A stretch of 10,882 nucleotides of DNA from Pseudovibrio sp. JCM 19062 (lineage in GTDB: Bacteria; Pseudomonadota; Alphaproteobacteria; Rhizobiales; Stappiaceae), in NCBI GenBank assembly GCA_001310715.1, contig BAXV01000098.1:1-10882 (forward strand), written 5' to 3'. The notes beneath the pieces were generated by a model. That model worked only from the letters and a program-made list of their open reading frames with translations, ran no database searches and was not told where the DNA came from. Every line of letters begins with the position of its first letter. Positions within the stretch are counted from its first letter, which is position 1. The translations under genes were made by a program, and so were the position numbers. Positions 1-6,193 of the stretch are shown piece after piece.

Positions 1-264
1 CACAACCGGCGCATTCTCCTCTTCAACATCGGTGGAATAAACCAGCGACCCAGCCGTTGTCTCACGGCCTTTCAGCGCAATATTTCCTTTAATCGCAACC
101 AGTTGACCATCAATGGCACTCAATAGCCGACCCGCTGCACGGCGCGCATCAGCTGCCTTGACCAATTCCTCAACCTGCGCACGGTTGAGGCCGATAAAGA
201 TGCTGCGAAACTCCTCGGTTCCCTGCTTCTTCCAGAGCCCTGCAAGATCACCAAACACCACCAT
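1..264 (-). CDS. Unrecognised protein, N-terminal 88 residues (runs off left edge)
   Basis: An open minus-strand frame runs from an ATG at 264 to the window edge without a stop, giving 88 residues. It begins MVVFGDLAGLWKKQ and continues as a soluble, helix-prone, Ala/Glu/Arg-rich chain. There is no signal peptide, membrane segment or motif that I can name. The start is supported by an in-frame TGA 12 bases upstream, a GGAG about 8 bases before the ATG, and a good promoter at 297-326. The composition (charged helices, then a beta-prone stretch near residues 50-76) is that of a real protein. I do not recognise the family and assign no function. The C-terminal part lies outside the window. Confidence 0.6.
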   Translation of the reverse strand, partial: MVVFGDLAGLWKKQGTEEFRSIFIGLNRAQVEELVKAADARRAAGRLLSAIDGQLVAIKGNIALKGRETTAGSLVYSTDVEEENAPVV

Positions 265-296
265 TCCAGCGCTCCATCAAACCAACTAGACCCCAC

Positions 297-326
297 ATAC
301 TAAATCCAGCCATTTAAAAGTGTCAA
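297..326 (-). promoter_or_regulatory. Sigma70-type promoter for the left-edge gene
   Basis: On the minus strand a perfect TTGACA -35 box (321-326) is followed after 18 bases by TAGTAT (297-302), which matches four of six -10 consensus positions. Transcription would start near 290, about 25 bases upstream of the ATG at 264. This agreement of promoter, ribosome-binding site and open frame is the main reason for calling the partial gene real. Confidence 0.55.
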
Positions 327-400
327 AGCGCGCCTACGAAAACTAAAATCAGTCTTACTTCAAATCCTTACCGCGCGACCCCACTGTGGGCCCAAACCCC

Positions 401-428
401 AAAAAGCCTCTCGCTTGGAGAGGACTTT
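401..428 (-). terminator. Rho-independent terminator, minus strand
   Basis: Arms CCTCTC (407-412) and GAGAGG (418-423) enclose a 5-base loop. The stem extends through AAAG/CTTT with one bulged base. Read on the minus strand it ends in a CTTTTT tract, so it would stop transcripts arriving from the right. No intact gene lies in that direction before the autotransporter, so it may belong to a lost gene or insulate the promoter at 297-326. Confidence 0.5.
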
Positions 429-820
429 GGCGGTTGCTCATTCATGATGTCAGAATACTGAATAGATGCCCATTGGCCCCAAAGTTAATTGCAAGCCTAG
501 TCCTCCTGAACAGCGGAGTTACGGGACTGTGTTGACATTCGTTGCACAGCAGAAGTCCAGACCAACATCAAGCCATTGCTGGTGTGGCGGGTCATGAGCG
601 GACTTTCGGGCACATCAACGTCTGGGTGAAAGAATTCCCGTGATTGTCGTGAAACCGAAGGTGTGCTGTCATCCCGTCCCCTACATAGCTCATTTCCAAT
701 TAACTATATCAAGAACATAGAAGTGGCACACGCGCTCAAGTTCACTGCAGCACTTAGTCCAATCCCGAAACATGTTTTAGCTGCTTTGGCCAAAGCACTC
801 TTTAATTCAAAATTCAATTC
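429..820. other. Non-coding stretch without a supported gene
   Basis: This gap between the hairpin at 401-428 and the transposase tail contains only short open frames with no protein-like features and no good start signals. A TTGACA occurs at 532-537 but has no convincing -10 partner. The stretch looks like eroded sequence next to an insertion-sequence scar. I see no RNA gene in it. Confidence 0.4.
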
Positions 821-919
821 AACGGATCTGTCCATATGGCGTGGATGAAAAACAACGAACGGCCCAACCTGGCCGTCGGTGGCATCCCACCCGCGACAAA
901 ACTAGAATTGGCAGCATAG
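821..919 (+). pseudogene. IS3-type transposase C-terminal remnant
   Basis: The frame that ends at TAG 917-919 reads HMAWMKNNERPNLAVGG and then IPPATKLELAA. This matches the characteristic end of IS3-family DDE transposases, where a YNxxRPNxxxGGITPAxKLxxAA block closes the protein. Only about 28 residues are recognisable. Upstream the frame loses similarity and hits a stop at 803-805, so the rest of the catalytic domain is gone. The family assignment rests on this short but distinctive motif. The scar lies about 190 bases upstream of the autotransporter start, which suggests past rearrangement at this junction. Confidence 0.6.
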
Positions 920-991
920 CTCCAATGCCAAGCTCTACCAATATTGGGGGCTACTACTTCATATTTGCGATTTGTTTGTTGTTGAAATTTC

Positions 992-1007
992 TGTGTCACA
1001 AATCACA
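992..1007. promoter_or_regulatory. CRP-like palindrome upstream of the autotransporter
   Basis: The site reads TGTGT, six bases, TCACA. It differs from the CRP/FNR-superfamily half-site pattern TGTGA-N6-TCACA at one position. It lies 99 bases before the autotransporter ATG, a plausible activator position if transcription starts in the AT-rich stretch at 1030-1090. One match of this length can occur by chance, and no -10/-35 pair could be fixed, so this is tentative. Confidence 0.3.
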
Positions 1008-1105
1008 CACACGAGAAGAATTCAGCCCAACTATATTTATGTGGGTATTTTTACCTAAAATAATCCTAATAATAATTTAATTAAAATTTTAAGTGAGTCG
1101 TATTT

Positions 1106-3754
1106 ATGTTATTTCAAAAAAAATCTGGCCGTCTTTCTTTTCGGCTCAAAAGCTGCGTTGCAGTCAGCGCCCTTTTGTTATCAACCTCAATTGCAAATTC
1201 TCAGACAGTAAATCTGACCGCAGCTGATGACCCCTATGAAAACCTCGCTGGTGATGTAATCAACTCTACTGGTGGTAACGATGGCATCAAAGTAAAAGAT
1301 CTCGATGGGATGAGTATCACCAACAATGGTACCGTTAATGCCGATCGTGATGGTATTAAAGCAAACAGGGCGGATGACACGACCATCACTAATAACGGCA
1401 CCATTGATGCTGGTCGTCATGGTATCTATGCACATAGCCTTGAAGATATCACTATCACCAACAACGGCACCATTAATGCTGCTGAACATGGAATGAACGT
1501 TGAAGTTGATGAAGCGGACATCACCAACAATGGCACCATCAATGCAGTCGATGATGGCATCTTTGTCTCGGGGGATGATGCCGAAATCATCAACGAAGGC
1601 GATGGTCAGATAGTCTCTGATACTGATCACGGTATTTCCGTGTTAGGGAGCGATGCTTTTGTAGTTAACGAAGGCATCATTAACGCATCCGATGATGGCA
1701 TCTTTGTCTCAGGGGATGATGCTGAAGTCATCAACGCAGGTGGTGAGATAACCTCCGTGAATGATCACGGCATTTCCGCAGTAGGGAGCAACGCGTTTGT
1801 ATTTAACAATGGTATCATTAACGCATCCGATGATGGTATTTTCGTCTGGGGAGATGGTGCCGCAATTATCAACGCAGACGATGGTGAGATAAACTCCGAA
1901 AATGATCACGGTATTTCCGTGTTGGGGCGCGACGCATTTGTACTTAACGAAGGCACCATTAACGCATACGATGATGGTATCTTTGTCTGGGGCAATAGTG
2001 CCGAAATCATCAACGCAGACGGTGGTGAGGTAACCTCCGTGGATGATCACGGTATTGATGTAGATGGCAATCGCGCCAGGATTGTAAACAGAGGTAGTAT
2101 CAATGCCAACAACAATGGTATTGACGTGGACGGTCGTGGTGCTGAAATTGTAAATGCAGGTTCAGTTATCGCGGATAAAGATGGTATCCATGTCTCGGGT
2201 TTTTATGCCACGGTTATTAATAGCATAGATGGTAGAATTAGCACAGAATTTGGCAACGGCTCTGATGCAGATGGTATTGGCGTTAATGGCTTTGAGGCTG
2301 CTATTTTCAACGCAGGCTTAATCGAATCGGCCGACGATGGCATTGACTTGGGTGGTTCTGGTGGCAGTATTATCAATGTAGGTACTGTTATTGCAAATGA
2401 TGATGGTATCGACGTTGAAGGTAATGGTAACATCATCAGAAACCGTGGTGTCGTTCATGCCGCAGACAATGGCATTGACATTGACGGCCATGTCAACACC
2501 TTAATCAACCGCGGTGTAGTGTTCGCCGAGCTTTCCAATGAGACTGCGGCAATTGACGTCGAAGGAAACGGCAATACCATTGCGCTATTGAATGGCTCGC
2601 TCATACAGGGACGAATTGTTATCGAAACAACCGAGCCCCAAGTGCCTGCACTGGCTCCTTTATTCGATCCCTCCAACACTCTGTTCATTGGCGGTGGCTA
2701 CGATGCTGTGTGGACCATCACGGGTGATATGGATGCGATAACGATTGAGGACGCGGGCCAGACGCGGTTTGAAGTCGGCAATCAGATCGTAACCATCAGC
2801 AGTGACAATATAGCTTCCGCGCAAACTGCTTCATCGCAGTTGACTCTTGACCTGGTGCGTTCGCTCTCTCAGACGATAGAATCCAGACAGGCTCTAAACC
2901 AGATTTGTATTGCTGAAGGAAGACCTTGCCAAACAGGAGCTTGGGTGAATGCGAATGCATTTGGACAAGACGCAATCAATGAGCAAGACCATGACCGGAC
3001 AACAGCTACTCTGACTTTTGGTTATGATCGGGCATTAGGTGATGCGGGATCTGGTGGCGTTTATGCTGGTTACGCAAACGGTCGGATATACGCTGCGCAA
3101 AGCAGTTGGGATAATCAAAGCCAGACAGGTTATGTAGGCGGCTATTATAACCGCACCTTTGGCAATGTTGTCACAGCTCTCAACGTTCTGGGCGGTGTAA
3201 GCTGGAATGAGTCTAGTCAAACATATTTGGACAACACCGTTTTGGGTGGCATAGCTGAAACCGATACACAAAGTGAAAATTACTTCGCATCCCCATCTGC
3301 AACACTGGGTTACAAGTTTGACCTTGGAAAAGGCACTCTGACCCCTAGTGTCACTGGTCGCTACACCTTTGTACGTCTCAATGGCGCCAGTGAAGATGCC
3401 ATGGCAGGGGTGAAACTGAACAATCAAAATGTTCATGATTTCAACGCTCGCCTTCAGCTCGCCTACTCATTGTCCGGTAACGACGAAGAAACGGGAAAAA
3501 GCTGGAATTATCGTTTACGCGGTGGTCTGGATCTGTATCGCAATTGGGGCGACGACGTTGGCTTCGATCTAGATGATAGCCTAGTCACACTTGCCGGATA
3601 CGACGAGCAAAGTGGTGCGCGGCCGTTCATTGGTGTCGATGTGGATTTCCAACTCAACGATAAGATCAATTTGGATCTCGGCTTTGAGGCTGCATATGAA
3701 AAAGATGAAGCAATCTCAGGTCAAGGTCGTCTTGGGTTGGCAATGAAGTTTTGA
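1106..3754 (+). CDS. Autotransporter with repeat-rich beta-helix passenger
   Basis: A predicted type Va secreted surface protein of 882 residues. Residues 1-33 form a signal peptide: basic start (KKSGRLSFRLK), hydrophobic VAVSALLLSTS, likely cleavage near ANSQ. Residues about 35-510 are an acidic Asp/Asn/Gly-rich passenger of recurring NNGTINA...DGI rungs, typical of right-handed beta-helix adhesins. Two cysteines (601 and 608, in CIAEGRPC) sit just before the barrel and could form a disulfide. Residues about 610-882 alternate aromatic and hydrophobic residues and end in terminal Phe (GLAMKF), as in the autotransporter beta-domain (PF03797 type). A helix-like linker (SSQLTLDLVRSLSQTIES) precedes it. 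AAGTGAG lies 8 bases before the ATG, a moderate ribosome-binding site. No protease or other enzyme motif is seen in the passenger, so adhesion or biofilm formation is the best guess. It is monocistronic and ends at a strong terminator. Confidence 0.88.
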   Translation: MLFQKKSGRLSFRLKSCVAVSALLLSTSIANSQTVNLTAADDPYENLAGDVINSTGGNDGIKVKDLDGMSITNNGTVNADRDGIKANRADDTTITNNGTIDAGRHGIYAHSLEDITITNNGTINAAEHGMNVEVDEADITNNGTINAVDDGIFVSGDDAEIINEGDGQIVSDTDHGISVLGSDAFVVNEGIINASDDGIFVSGDDAEVINAGGEITSVNDHGISAVGSNAFVFNNGIINASDDGIFVWGDGAAIINADDGEINSENDHGISVLGRDAFVLNEGTINAYDDGIFVWGNSAEIINADGGEVTSVDDHGIDVDGNRARIVNRGSINANNNGIDVDGRGAEIVNAGSVIADKDGIHVSGFYATVINSIDGRISTEFGNGSDADGIGVNGFEAAIFNAGLIESADDGIDLGGSGGSIINVGTVIANDDGIDVEGNGNIIRNRGVVHAADNGIDIDGHVNTLINRGVVFAELSNETAAIDVEGNGNTIALLNGSLIQGRIVIETTEPQVPALAPLFDPSNTLFIGGGYDAVWTITGDMDAITIEDAGQTRFEVGNQIVTISSDNIASAQTASSQLTLDLVRSLSQTIESRQALNQICIAEGRPCQTGAWVNANAFGQDAINEQDHDRTTATLTFGYDRALGDAGSGGVYAGYANGRIYAAQSSWDNQSQTGYVGGYYNRTFGNVVTALNVLGGVSWNESSQTYLDNTVLGGIAETDTQSENYFASPSATLGYKFDLGKGTLTPSVTGRYTFVRLNGASEDAMAGVKLNNQNVHDFNARLQLAYSLSGNDEETGKSWNYRLRGGLDLYRNWGDDVGFDLDDSLVTLAGYDEQSGARPFIGVDVDFQLNDKINLDLGFEAAYEKDEAISGQGRLGLAMKF
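1316..1549 (+). repeat. Short passenger repeats of 66-69 bp
   Basis: Four units begin at ATCAC(C/T)AA... at 1316, 1385, 1454 and 1520, with periods of 69, 69 and 66 bases (23, 23 and 22 residues). Each encodes ITNNGT(V/I)(N/D)A followed by a variable stretch and a DGI or HGI motif, which is one coil of the predicted beta-helix. The DNA copies are diverged but plainly related. Confidence 0.8.
1550..2110 (+). repeat. Four tandem passenger repeats of 138-141 bp
   Basis: Units beginning GATGATGG at 1550, 1691, 1829 and 1970 repeat with periods of 141, 138 and 141 bases (47, 46 and 47 residues). A fifth, more diverged unit starts at 2111. Each encodes DDGIF V(S/W)G, then a (V/I)IN core, a TGATCACGG block encoding DHGI, and a VNEG/FNNG core ahead of INA. 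Each unit therefore equals two beta-helix coils. Higher similarity between these units than among the flanking coils points to recent in-frame duplication or gene conversion. Confidence 0.85.
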
Positions 3755-3801
3755 ACATTAGAGTGCTGTAGAATGATATGAAAATGCAGCACGTCACAAA
3801 T

Positions 3802-3835
3802 AAAACCTTCGCCAAGATTTTGGCGAAGGTTTTTT
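3802..3835. terminator. Strong bidirectional terminator between autotransporter and fucU
   Basis: A 14-bp perfect stem (left arm 3802-3815, right arm 3820-3833) encloses a four-base loop GATT and is followed by a T tract through 3835. It lies 47 bases after the autotransporter stop. The left arm begins with AAAA, so the reverse strand also ends in a T tract. It can therefore stop minus-strand fucU transcripts, whose stop codon is about 70 bases away. Confidence 0.9.
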
Positions 3836-3904
3836 GTATACGTAAGCATGCGGAGGTTAGTCCCCCTGCCGTGTTCTGCGAGGCTAAGGCATAGGAGCTG
3901 AAGC

Positions 3905-4324
3905 CTAGTTCATAACCAAACCCTTTTTGATAATCACGTTGCCGTATTTGCGGGTTGTGCCGGTGACCACAACGCAGTAGGCCTGTTGGGCTTTCTCATA
4001 GAACTCAAAGCGTTGCTTAAAGGTGATCTCGGCACCTGCAGGCAGAGCATTCTGGTAGTCCTCTACCATTCCTTCGCACAGCTCCTCGCCTTGCACCGGA
4101 GACATCATCATCACGTTCTCCTGATCGTACTGATCCAGCTCCCAAAGCGGCATGATGGCTTGCAAGAGCTCGGTTGCTTCGCAGCCATCTGCGCGCAAGA
4201 CCGTGTCGCAAAGAGAATAGGCCGGAAAATACGCATCACACAGGATGAGCTCGTCGCCATGCCCCATTTCGTCCAGGACCTTCAAGAGTTCGGGAGAGAT
4301 GACCGGATTAATCCCTTTAAGCAT
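3905..4324 (-). CDS. fucU: L-fucose mutarotase FucU (RbsD/FucU family)
   Basis: A 139-residue cytoplasmic enzyme that interconverts alpha- and beta-L-fucose so that downstream isomerase or kinase steps receive the right anomer. It starts MLKGINPVISPELLKVLDEM, nearly the E. coli FucU start, and carries family landmarks: MGHGDE with the catalytic His, FPAYS, LLQAIMPLWELD, FYEKAQQAY, and a KYGN...IKKG C-terminus with the conserved Tyr and Asn. Length matches the family (about 140). I chose the ATG at 4324 because GGAGG lies five bases upstream; a longer reading from 4342 adds only MAMEAS and has no better site. No fucose permease, isomerase, kinase, aldolase or regulator is within view, so it may act on sugars handled elsewhere in the genome. 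It converges with the autotransporter on a shared terminator. Confidence 0.92.
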   Translation of the reverse strand: MLKGINPVISPELLKVLDEMGHGDELILCDAYFPAYSLCDTVLRADGCEATELLQAIMPLWELDQYDQENVMMMSPVQGEELCEGMVEDYQNALPAGAEITFKQRFEFYEKAQQAYCVVVTGTTRKYGNVIIKKGLVMN

Positions 4325-4522
4325 GGAAGCCTCCATCGCCAATGCGCCCGATGCAACCGGGCAACTACAACAAACGAAACAGCCTAAGGCGTACCTGAGA
4401 TGTGAATATCGGGGAATCGATTGTTGTAGGAAGGACTAATGGTTCGTTGCCAACGTGCTTAATCACAAAACGTTTTTTTAAACGACTTTGATCCATGTGC
4501 AGGTTTGCCCCCAACGCGCACC
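4325..4522. other. Gap between merR end and fucU start
   Basis: This 198-base stretch should carry the fucU promoter on the minus strand, but I found no -35/-10 pair that I would defend. The only structured element is the AT-rich hairpin at 4467-4484. Open frames here are short and lack protein-like sequence. fucU may depend partly on readthrough from merR, since that hairpin is weak. Confidence 0.3.
4467..4484 (-). terminator. Weak terminator-like hairpin after merR
   Basis: Read on the minus strand, CGTTT and AAACG pair around a four-base A loop and are followed by TTTT. It lies 39 bases after the merR stop, in the right position and orientation. The stem has only five base pairs, mostly A-T, so termination would be inefficient. 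The call is tentative. Confidence 0.3.
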
Positions 4523-4912
4523 TCACGATTCTCGCAGTTTCTCCAGCATTGTGCATTCCAAACTGCCGTTCGAGCAATTTTTCGTCAGCTCGTTTAATGC
4601 CGCTTCCAGCCGCCTCAGCTCTGCCATTTTCTGCCGCACGCTCGCCCTATGGATTTCCGCAATCCGCTTTGCTGATTGGCAATCCGAGTGCTGTTGCTCT
4701 GATAACTCAAGCAACACCTTGGCTTCCGGTAGAGAGAACCCCAGATCACGGCACCGCTTCAAAAAGCGCAACCTGCCCACGTCGACGCTTGAGTAGAGCC
4801 GCCTGTTGTTGGCTGCCCGTTCCGGCTTGGGCACAATTCCCTCGCGTTCGTAAAACCGGATTGTCTCAATGCCAACGCCGCTCTGGCGGGATGCTTCACC
4901 GATCGCAATCAT
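4523..4912 (-). CDS. merR: MerR mercury-responsive regulator
   Basis: A 129-residue MerR-family activator/repressor. Residues 1-40 form the winged helix-turn-helix (IGEASRQSGV, IETIRFYEREG, NRRLY). Residues about 41-75 give the second DNA-binding part (LRFLKRCRDLGFSLPEAKVL), and residues about 76-112 the dimerisation helix. The mercury triad of MerR (Cys82, Cys117, Cys126 in Tn501) has counterparts at Cys78, Cys113 and Cys120, with Cys78-Cys113 spacing of 35 as in Tn501. The last pair is only seven residues apart (CSNGSLEC) rather than nine, so the metal-binding loop is shortened. An extra Cys54 is present. Upstream AAGGTG sits about 10 bases before the ATG. It diverges from the transporter gene across a classic mer operator, which strongly supports Hg(II) sensing over copper, zinc or redox sensing. 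It should repress, then activate on Hg(II), the adjacent operon. Confidence 0.87.
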   Translation of the reverse strand: MIAIGEASRQSGVGIETIRFYEREGIVPKPERAANNRRLYSSVDVGRLRFLKRCRDLGFSLPEAKVLLELSEQQHSDCQSAKRIAEIHRASVRQKMAELRRLEAALNELTKNCSNGSLECTMLEKLRES

Positions 4913-4927
4913 GTGATCAAATTCACC

Positions 4928-4958
4928 TTGATCCTGTAGTAACTACAGGATGTATACC
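4928..4958 (+). promoter_or_regulatory. MerR-controlled promoter and operator
   Basis: A -35 box TTGATC (4928-4933) and a -10 box TATACC (4953-4958) are separated by 19 bases, the long spacer typical of MerR-activated promoters. Within and overlapping the spacer lies a perfect inverted repeat, ATCCTGTAGT (4931-4940) and ACTACAGGAT (4942-4951), with one central base. In this family, MerR bound here holds the promoter inactive and metal binding untwists it so RNA polymerase can use the long spacer. It lies 53 bases upstream of the transporter ATG and just before merR on the other strand. Confidence 0.9.
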
Positions 4959-5011
4959 CCTGTGGTGTGACCGAGACAAGGAATGGCAATCCACATTGAA
5001 AGGGATATTTT

Positions 5012-5335
5012 ATGGGAAGATATCTGAGTTTAAGCTACTTGAGTTCGATTGGTGCGCTCGGGGTCGCCACGTGTTGCGTTCTACCTATAACGCTCATGTT
5101 GTTTGGGCTCGGCGGCAGCTGGGTTGCCGTTTTTGGCAAGGTTGCAGCAGTCAGCTATTATATGCTCACCGTCTCCACACTCATGATCCTGGCAGCTTGG
5201 GTGGCCTCATTCCGGCGAAATTCGCTAGGCAGGTTAAAATGGAAGCTCGGCGGGGCGAGCACGATGACCTTGCTGGCTTGGCTCCTTGTCGCAAATGAAA
5301 CACGCATAAATGACTTCCTGATCAGGCAGATGTAA
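5012..5335 (+). CDS. MerT-like mercuric ion transporter, short form
   Basis: A 107-residue inner-membrane protein. Hydrophobic segments lie at about residues 10-36, 38-66 and 82-95, so three membrane spans are likely. The vicinal cysteine pair Cys21-Cys22 (GALGVATCCVLP) in span one matches the GALxxxxCCxxP pattern of MerT/MerF, which takes Hg(II) through the membrane. The second cysteine pair that full-length MerT carries in its cytoplasmic loop is absent; the loop FRRNSLGRLKWK is basic and cysteine-free. It is the first gene after the MerR-type promoter, with AAGGGA about seven bases before the ATG, and ends three bases before the next gene. Membrane Hg(II) uptake is inferred from motif and context; MerF or another small Mer transporter are close alternatives, so I give no symbol. 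Confidence 0.78.
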   Translation: MGRYLSLSYLSSIGALGVATCCVLPITLMLFGLGGSWVAVFGKVAAVSYYMLTVSTLMILAAWVASFRRNSLGRLKWKLGGASTMTLLAWLLVANETRINDFLIRQM

Positions 5336-5338
5336 ACA

Positions 5339-5563
5339 ATGACAGATCAAAACGTGGTGCTCGAAAGCACGATCACTTGCCCGAACTGCGGCCACTGTGA
5401 AACCGAGAGGATGCCGACCGATGCGTGCCAATGGTTCTACGAGTGCAAGTCCTGCAAGACCTTGCTGAAGCCCCTCGAAGGCGACTGCTGCGTCTATTGC
5501 TCCTATGGAACTGTGCCCTGCCCGCCCAAGCAATCGGGTGAGACGTGCTGCGGAGACAGTTAA
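5339..5563 (+). CDS. GDCCVxC domain cysteine-rich protein
   Basis: A 74-residue small cytoplasmic protein with 12 cysteines (14, 17, 20, 30, 36, 39, 50, 51, 54, 61, 70, 71). CPNCGHC at 14-20 and CKSC at 36-39 look like a zinc-ribbon-type metal site. GDCCVYC at 48-54 is the hallmark of the GDCCVxC (seleno)protein family, which is commonly found next to small Mer transporters. Some family members have selenocysteine in the motif; here all three positions are ordinary TGC codons. A final vicinal pair Cys70-Cys71 closes the protein. It follows the MerT-like gene by three bases, so the two are surely co-transcribed. A role in accepting or buffering Hg(II) delivered by the transporter is inferred from thiol content and context; no enzymatic function is established from the sequence. 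Confidence 0.8.
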   Translation: MTDQNVVLESTITCPNCGHCETERMPTDACQWFYECKSCKTLLKPLEGDCCVYCSYGTVPCPPKQSGETCCGDS

Positions 5564-5572
5564 CCGGAGGCA

Positions 5573-5617
5573 CTGGGGGCGAAGACCGTCCCCAGCTAAA
5601 GGCTACCGGCTTTTTTT
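5573..5617 (+). terminator. Possible terminator of the mercury operon
   Basis: CTGGGG (5573-5578) can pair with CCCCAG (5590-5595). An imperfect AAAG/CTTT hairpin (5598-5613) then leads directly into a run of seven T at 5611-5617. It lies just after the stop at 5563, the expected place. The proximal hairpin has a G-G mismatch and the stronger one is 15 bases from the T run, so it is not a clean example. Confidence 0.4.
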
Positions 5618-5871
5618 ATCAACACCCGCCGAATCTGCCCCCGATACGCACAGGAAACCCATTCAGATAGCGTCAGATGCTGCCACACATGCTGTGCAGG
5701 CTTACGATTTTTGCAGTTTTGCCGCCTGAGACGGGAGATTCTGTTTGAAGCAAGGTGGAAAGAAATTCCTGTGCCGGCAAAATCCGCTCCGGCCAGATTT
5801 CACTCTTGAGGACTGCTCAACAAGCGACTTTGTGAGTTGAGTTCAGCTAAGCAAATTGCGCGATGGTCAAC

Positions 5872-5892
5872 TTGCCGGAAAATCTCCGGCAA
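5872..5892. repeat. Perfect 8-bp stem-loop without a T tract
   Basis: TTGCCGGA and TCCGGCAA form a perfect stem around the five-base loop AAATC. It lacks a following T run, so it is not an ordinary intrinsic terminator. Six bases further on lies a second palindrome, TAGGT-CT-ACCTA (5898-5909). The pair may be a protein-binding site or part of a structured transcript. Its function is unknown. Confidence 0.5.
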
Positions 5893-6193
5893 CCTGATAG
5901 GTCTACCTACGCAAAATCACCTATTTTCACAGACAGGCCGTGAATGAGGCAATATTATTGCATTCGCGCGGGGCGTTCAATTCATCGAATCAGTAAATAT
6001 ATTTAAGTATTATCGGATAGCGCCCACAGAATAGATTTGAGAATAATTTACCCGATTTTTTTGATTATATGGTCCAATTTTGGAATTTCATTCAGATACA
6101 GAACAGTTTTTATCTAATTATATTAATAATTTAAATCGAAATAATGAAAATCTTCAGATACTTTATACCTAAAACAATTTCTAAAGCATTCTA

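Noticed and set aside
425..450. A possible tRNA 3' end on the minus strand (GAGCAACCGCCA)
   Set aside because: No T-loop, anticodon arm or matching acceptor 5' strand is found nearby, so the CCA-like ending is probably chance.
663..848. A 61-codon plus-strand open frame
   Set aside because: It has no ribosome-binding site and no recognisable sequence, and it overlaps the transposase scar in a different frame.
1316..2110. Regular repeats that could suggest a CRISPR array
   Set aside because: The units are contiguous, multiples of three, and translate into beta-helix coils within one long gene. There are no constant repeats with unique spacers.
4324..4342. Longer fucU start at 4342
   Set aside because: The extra MAMEAS is not part of the family start, and the GGAGG that best serves translation lies inside it, just before the ATG at 4324.
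4495..5298. A 267-codon plus-strand open frame
   Set aside because: It lies antisense to merR, crosses the mer promoter and overlaps the MerT-like gene in another frame. Its translation has no domain character and no ribosome-binding site supports it.
5339..5563. Selenocysteine in the GDCCVxC protein
   Set aside because: All motif positions are TGC codons and no in-frame TGA occurs before the TAA stop. This member is an ordinary cysteine form.
5505..5729. A 74-codon plus-strand open frame
   Set aside because: It begins inside the GDCCVxC gene in another frame and runs through the candidate terminator. It has no protein-like features.
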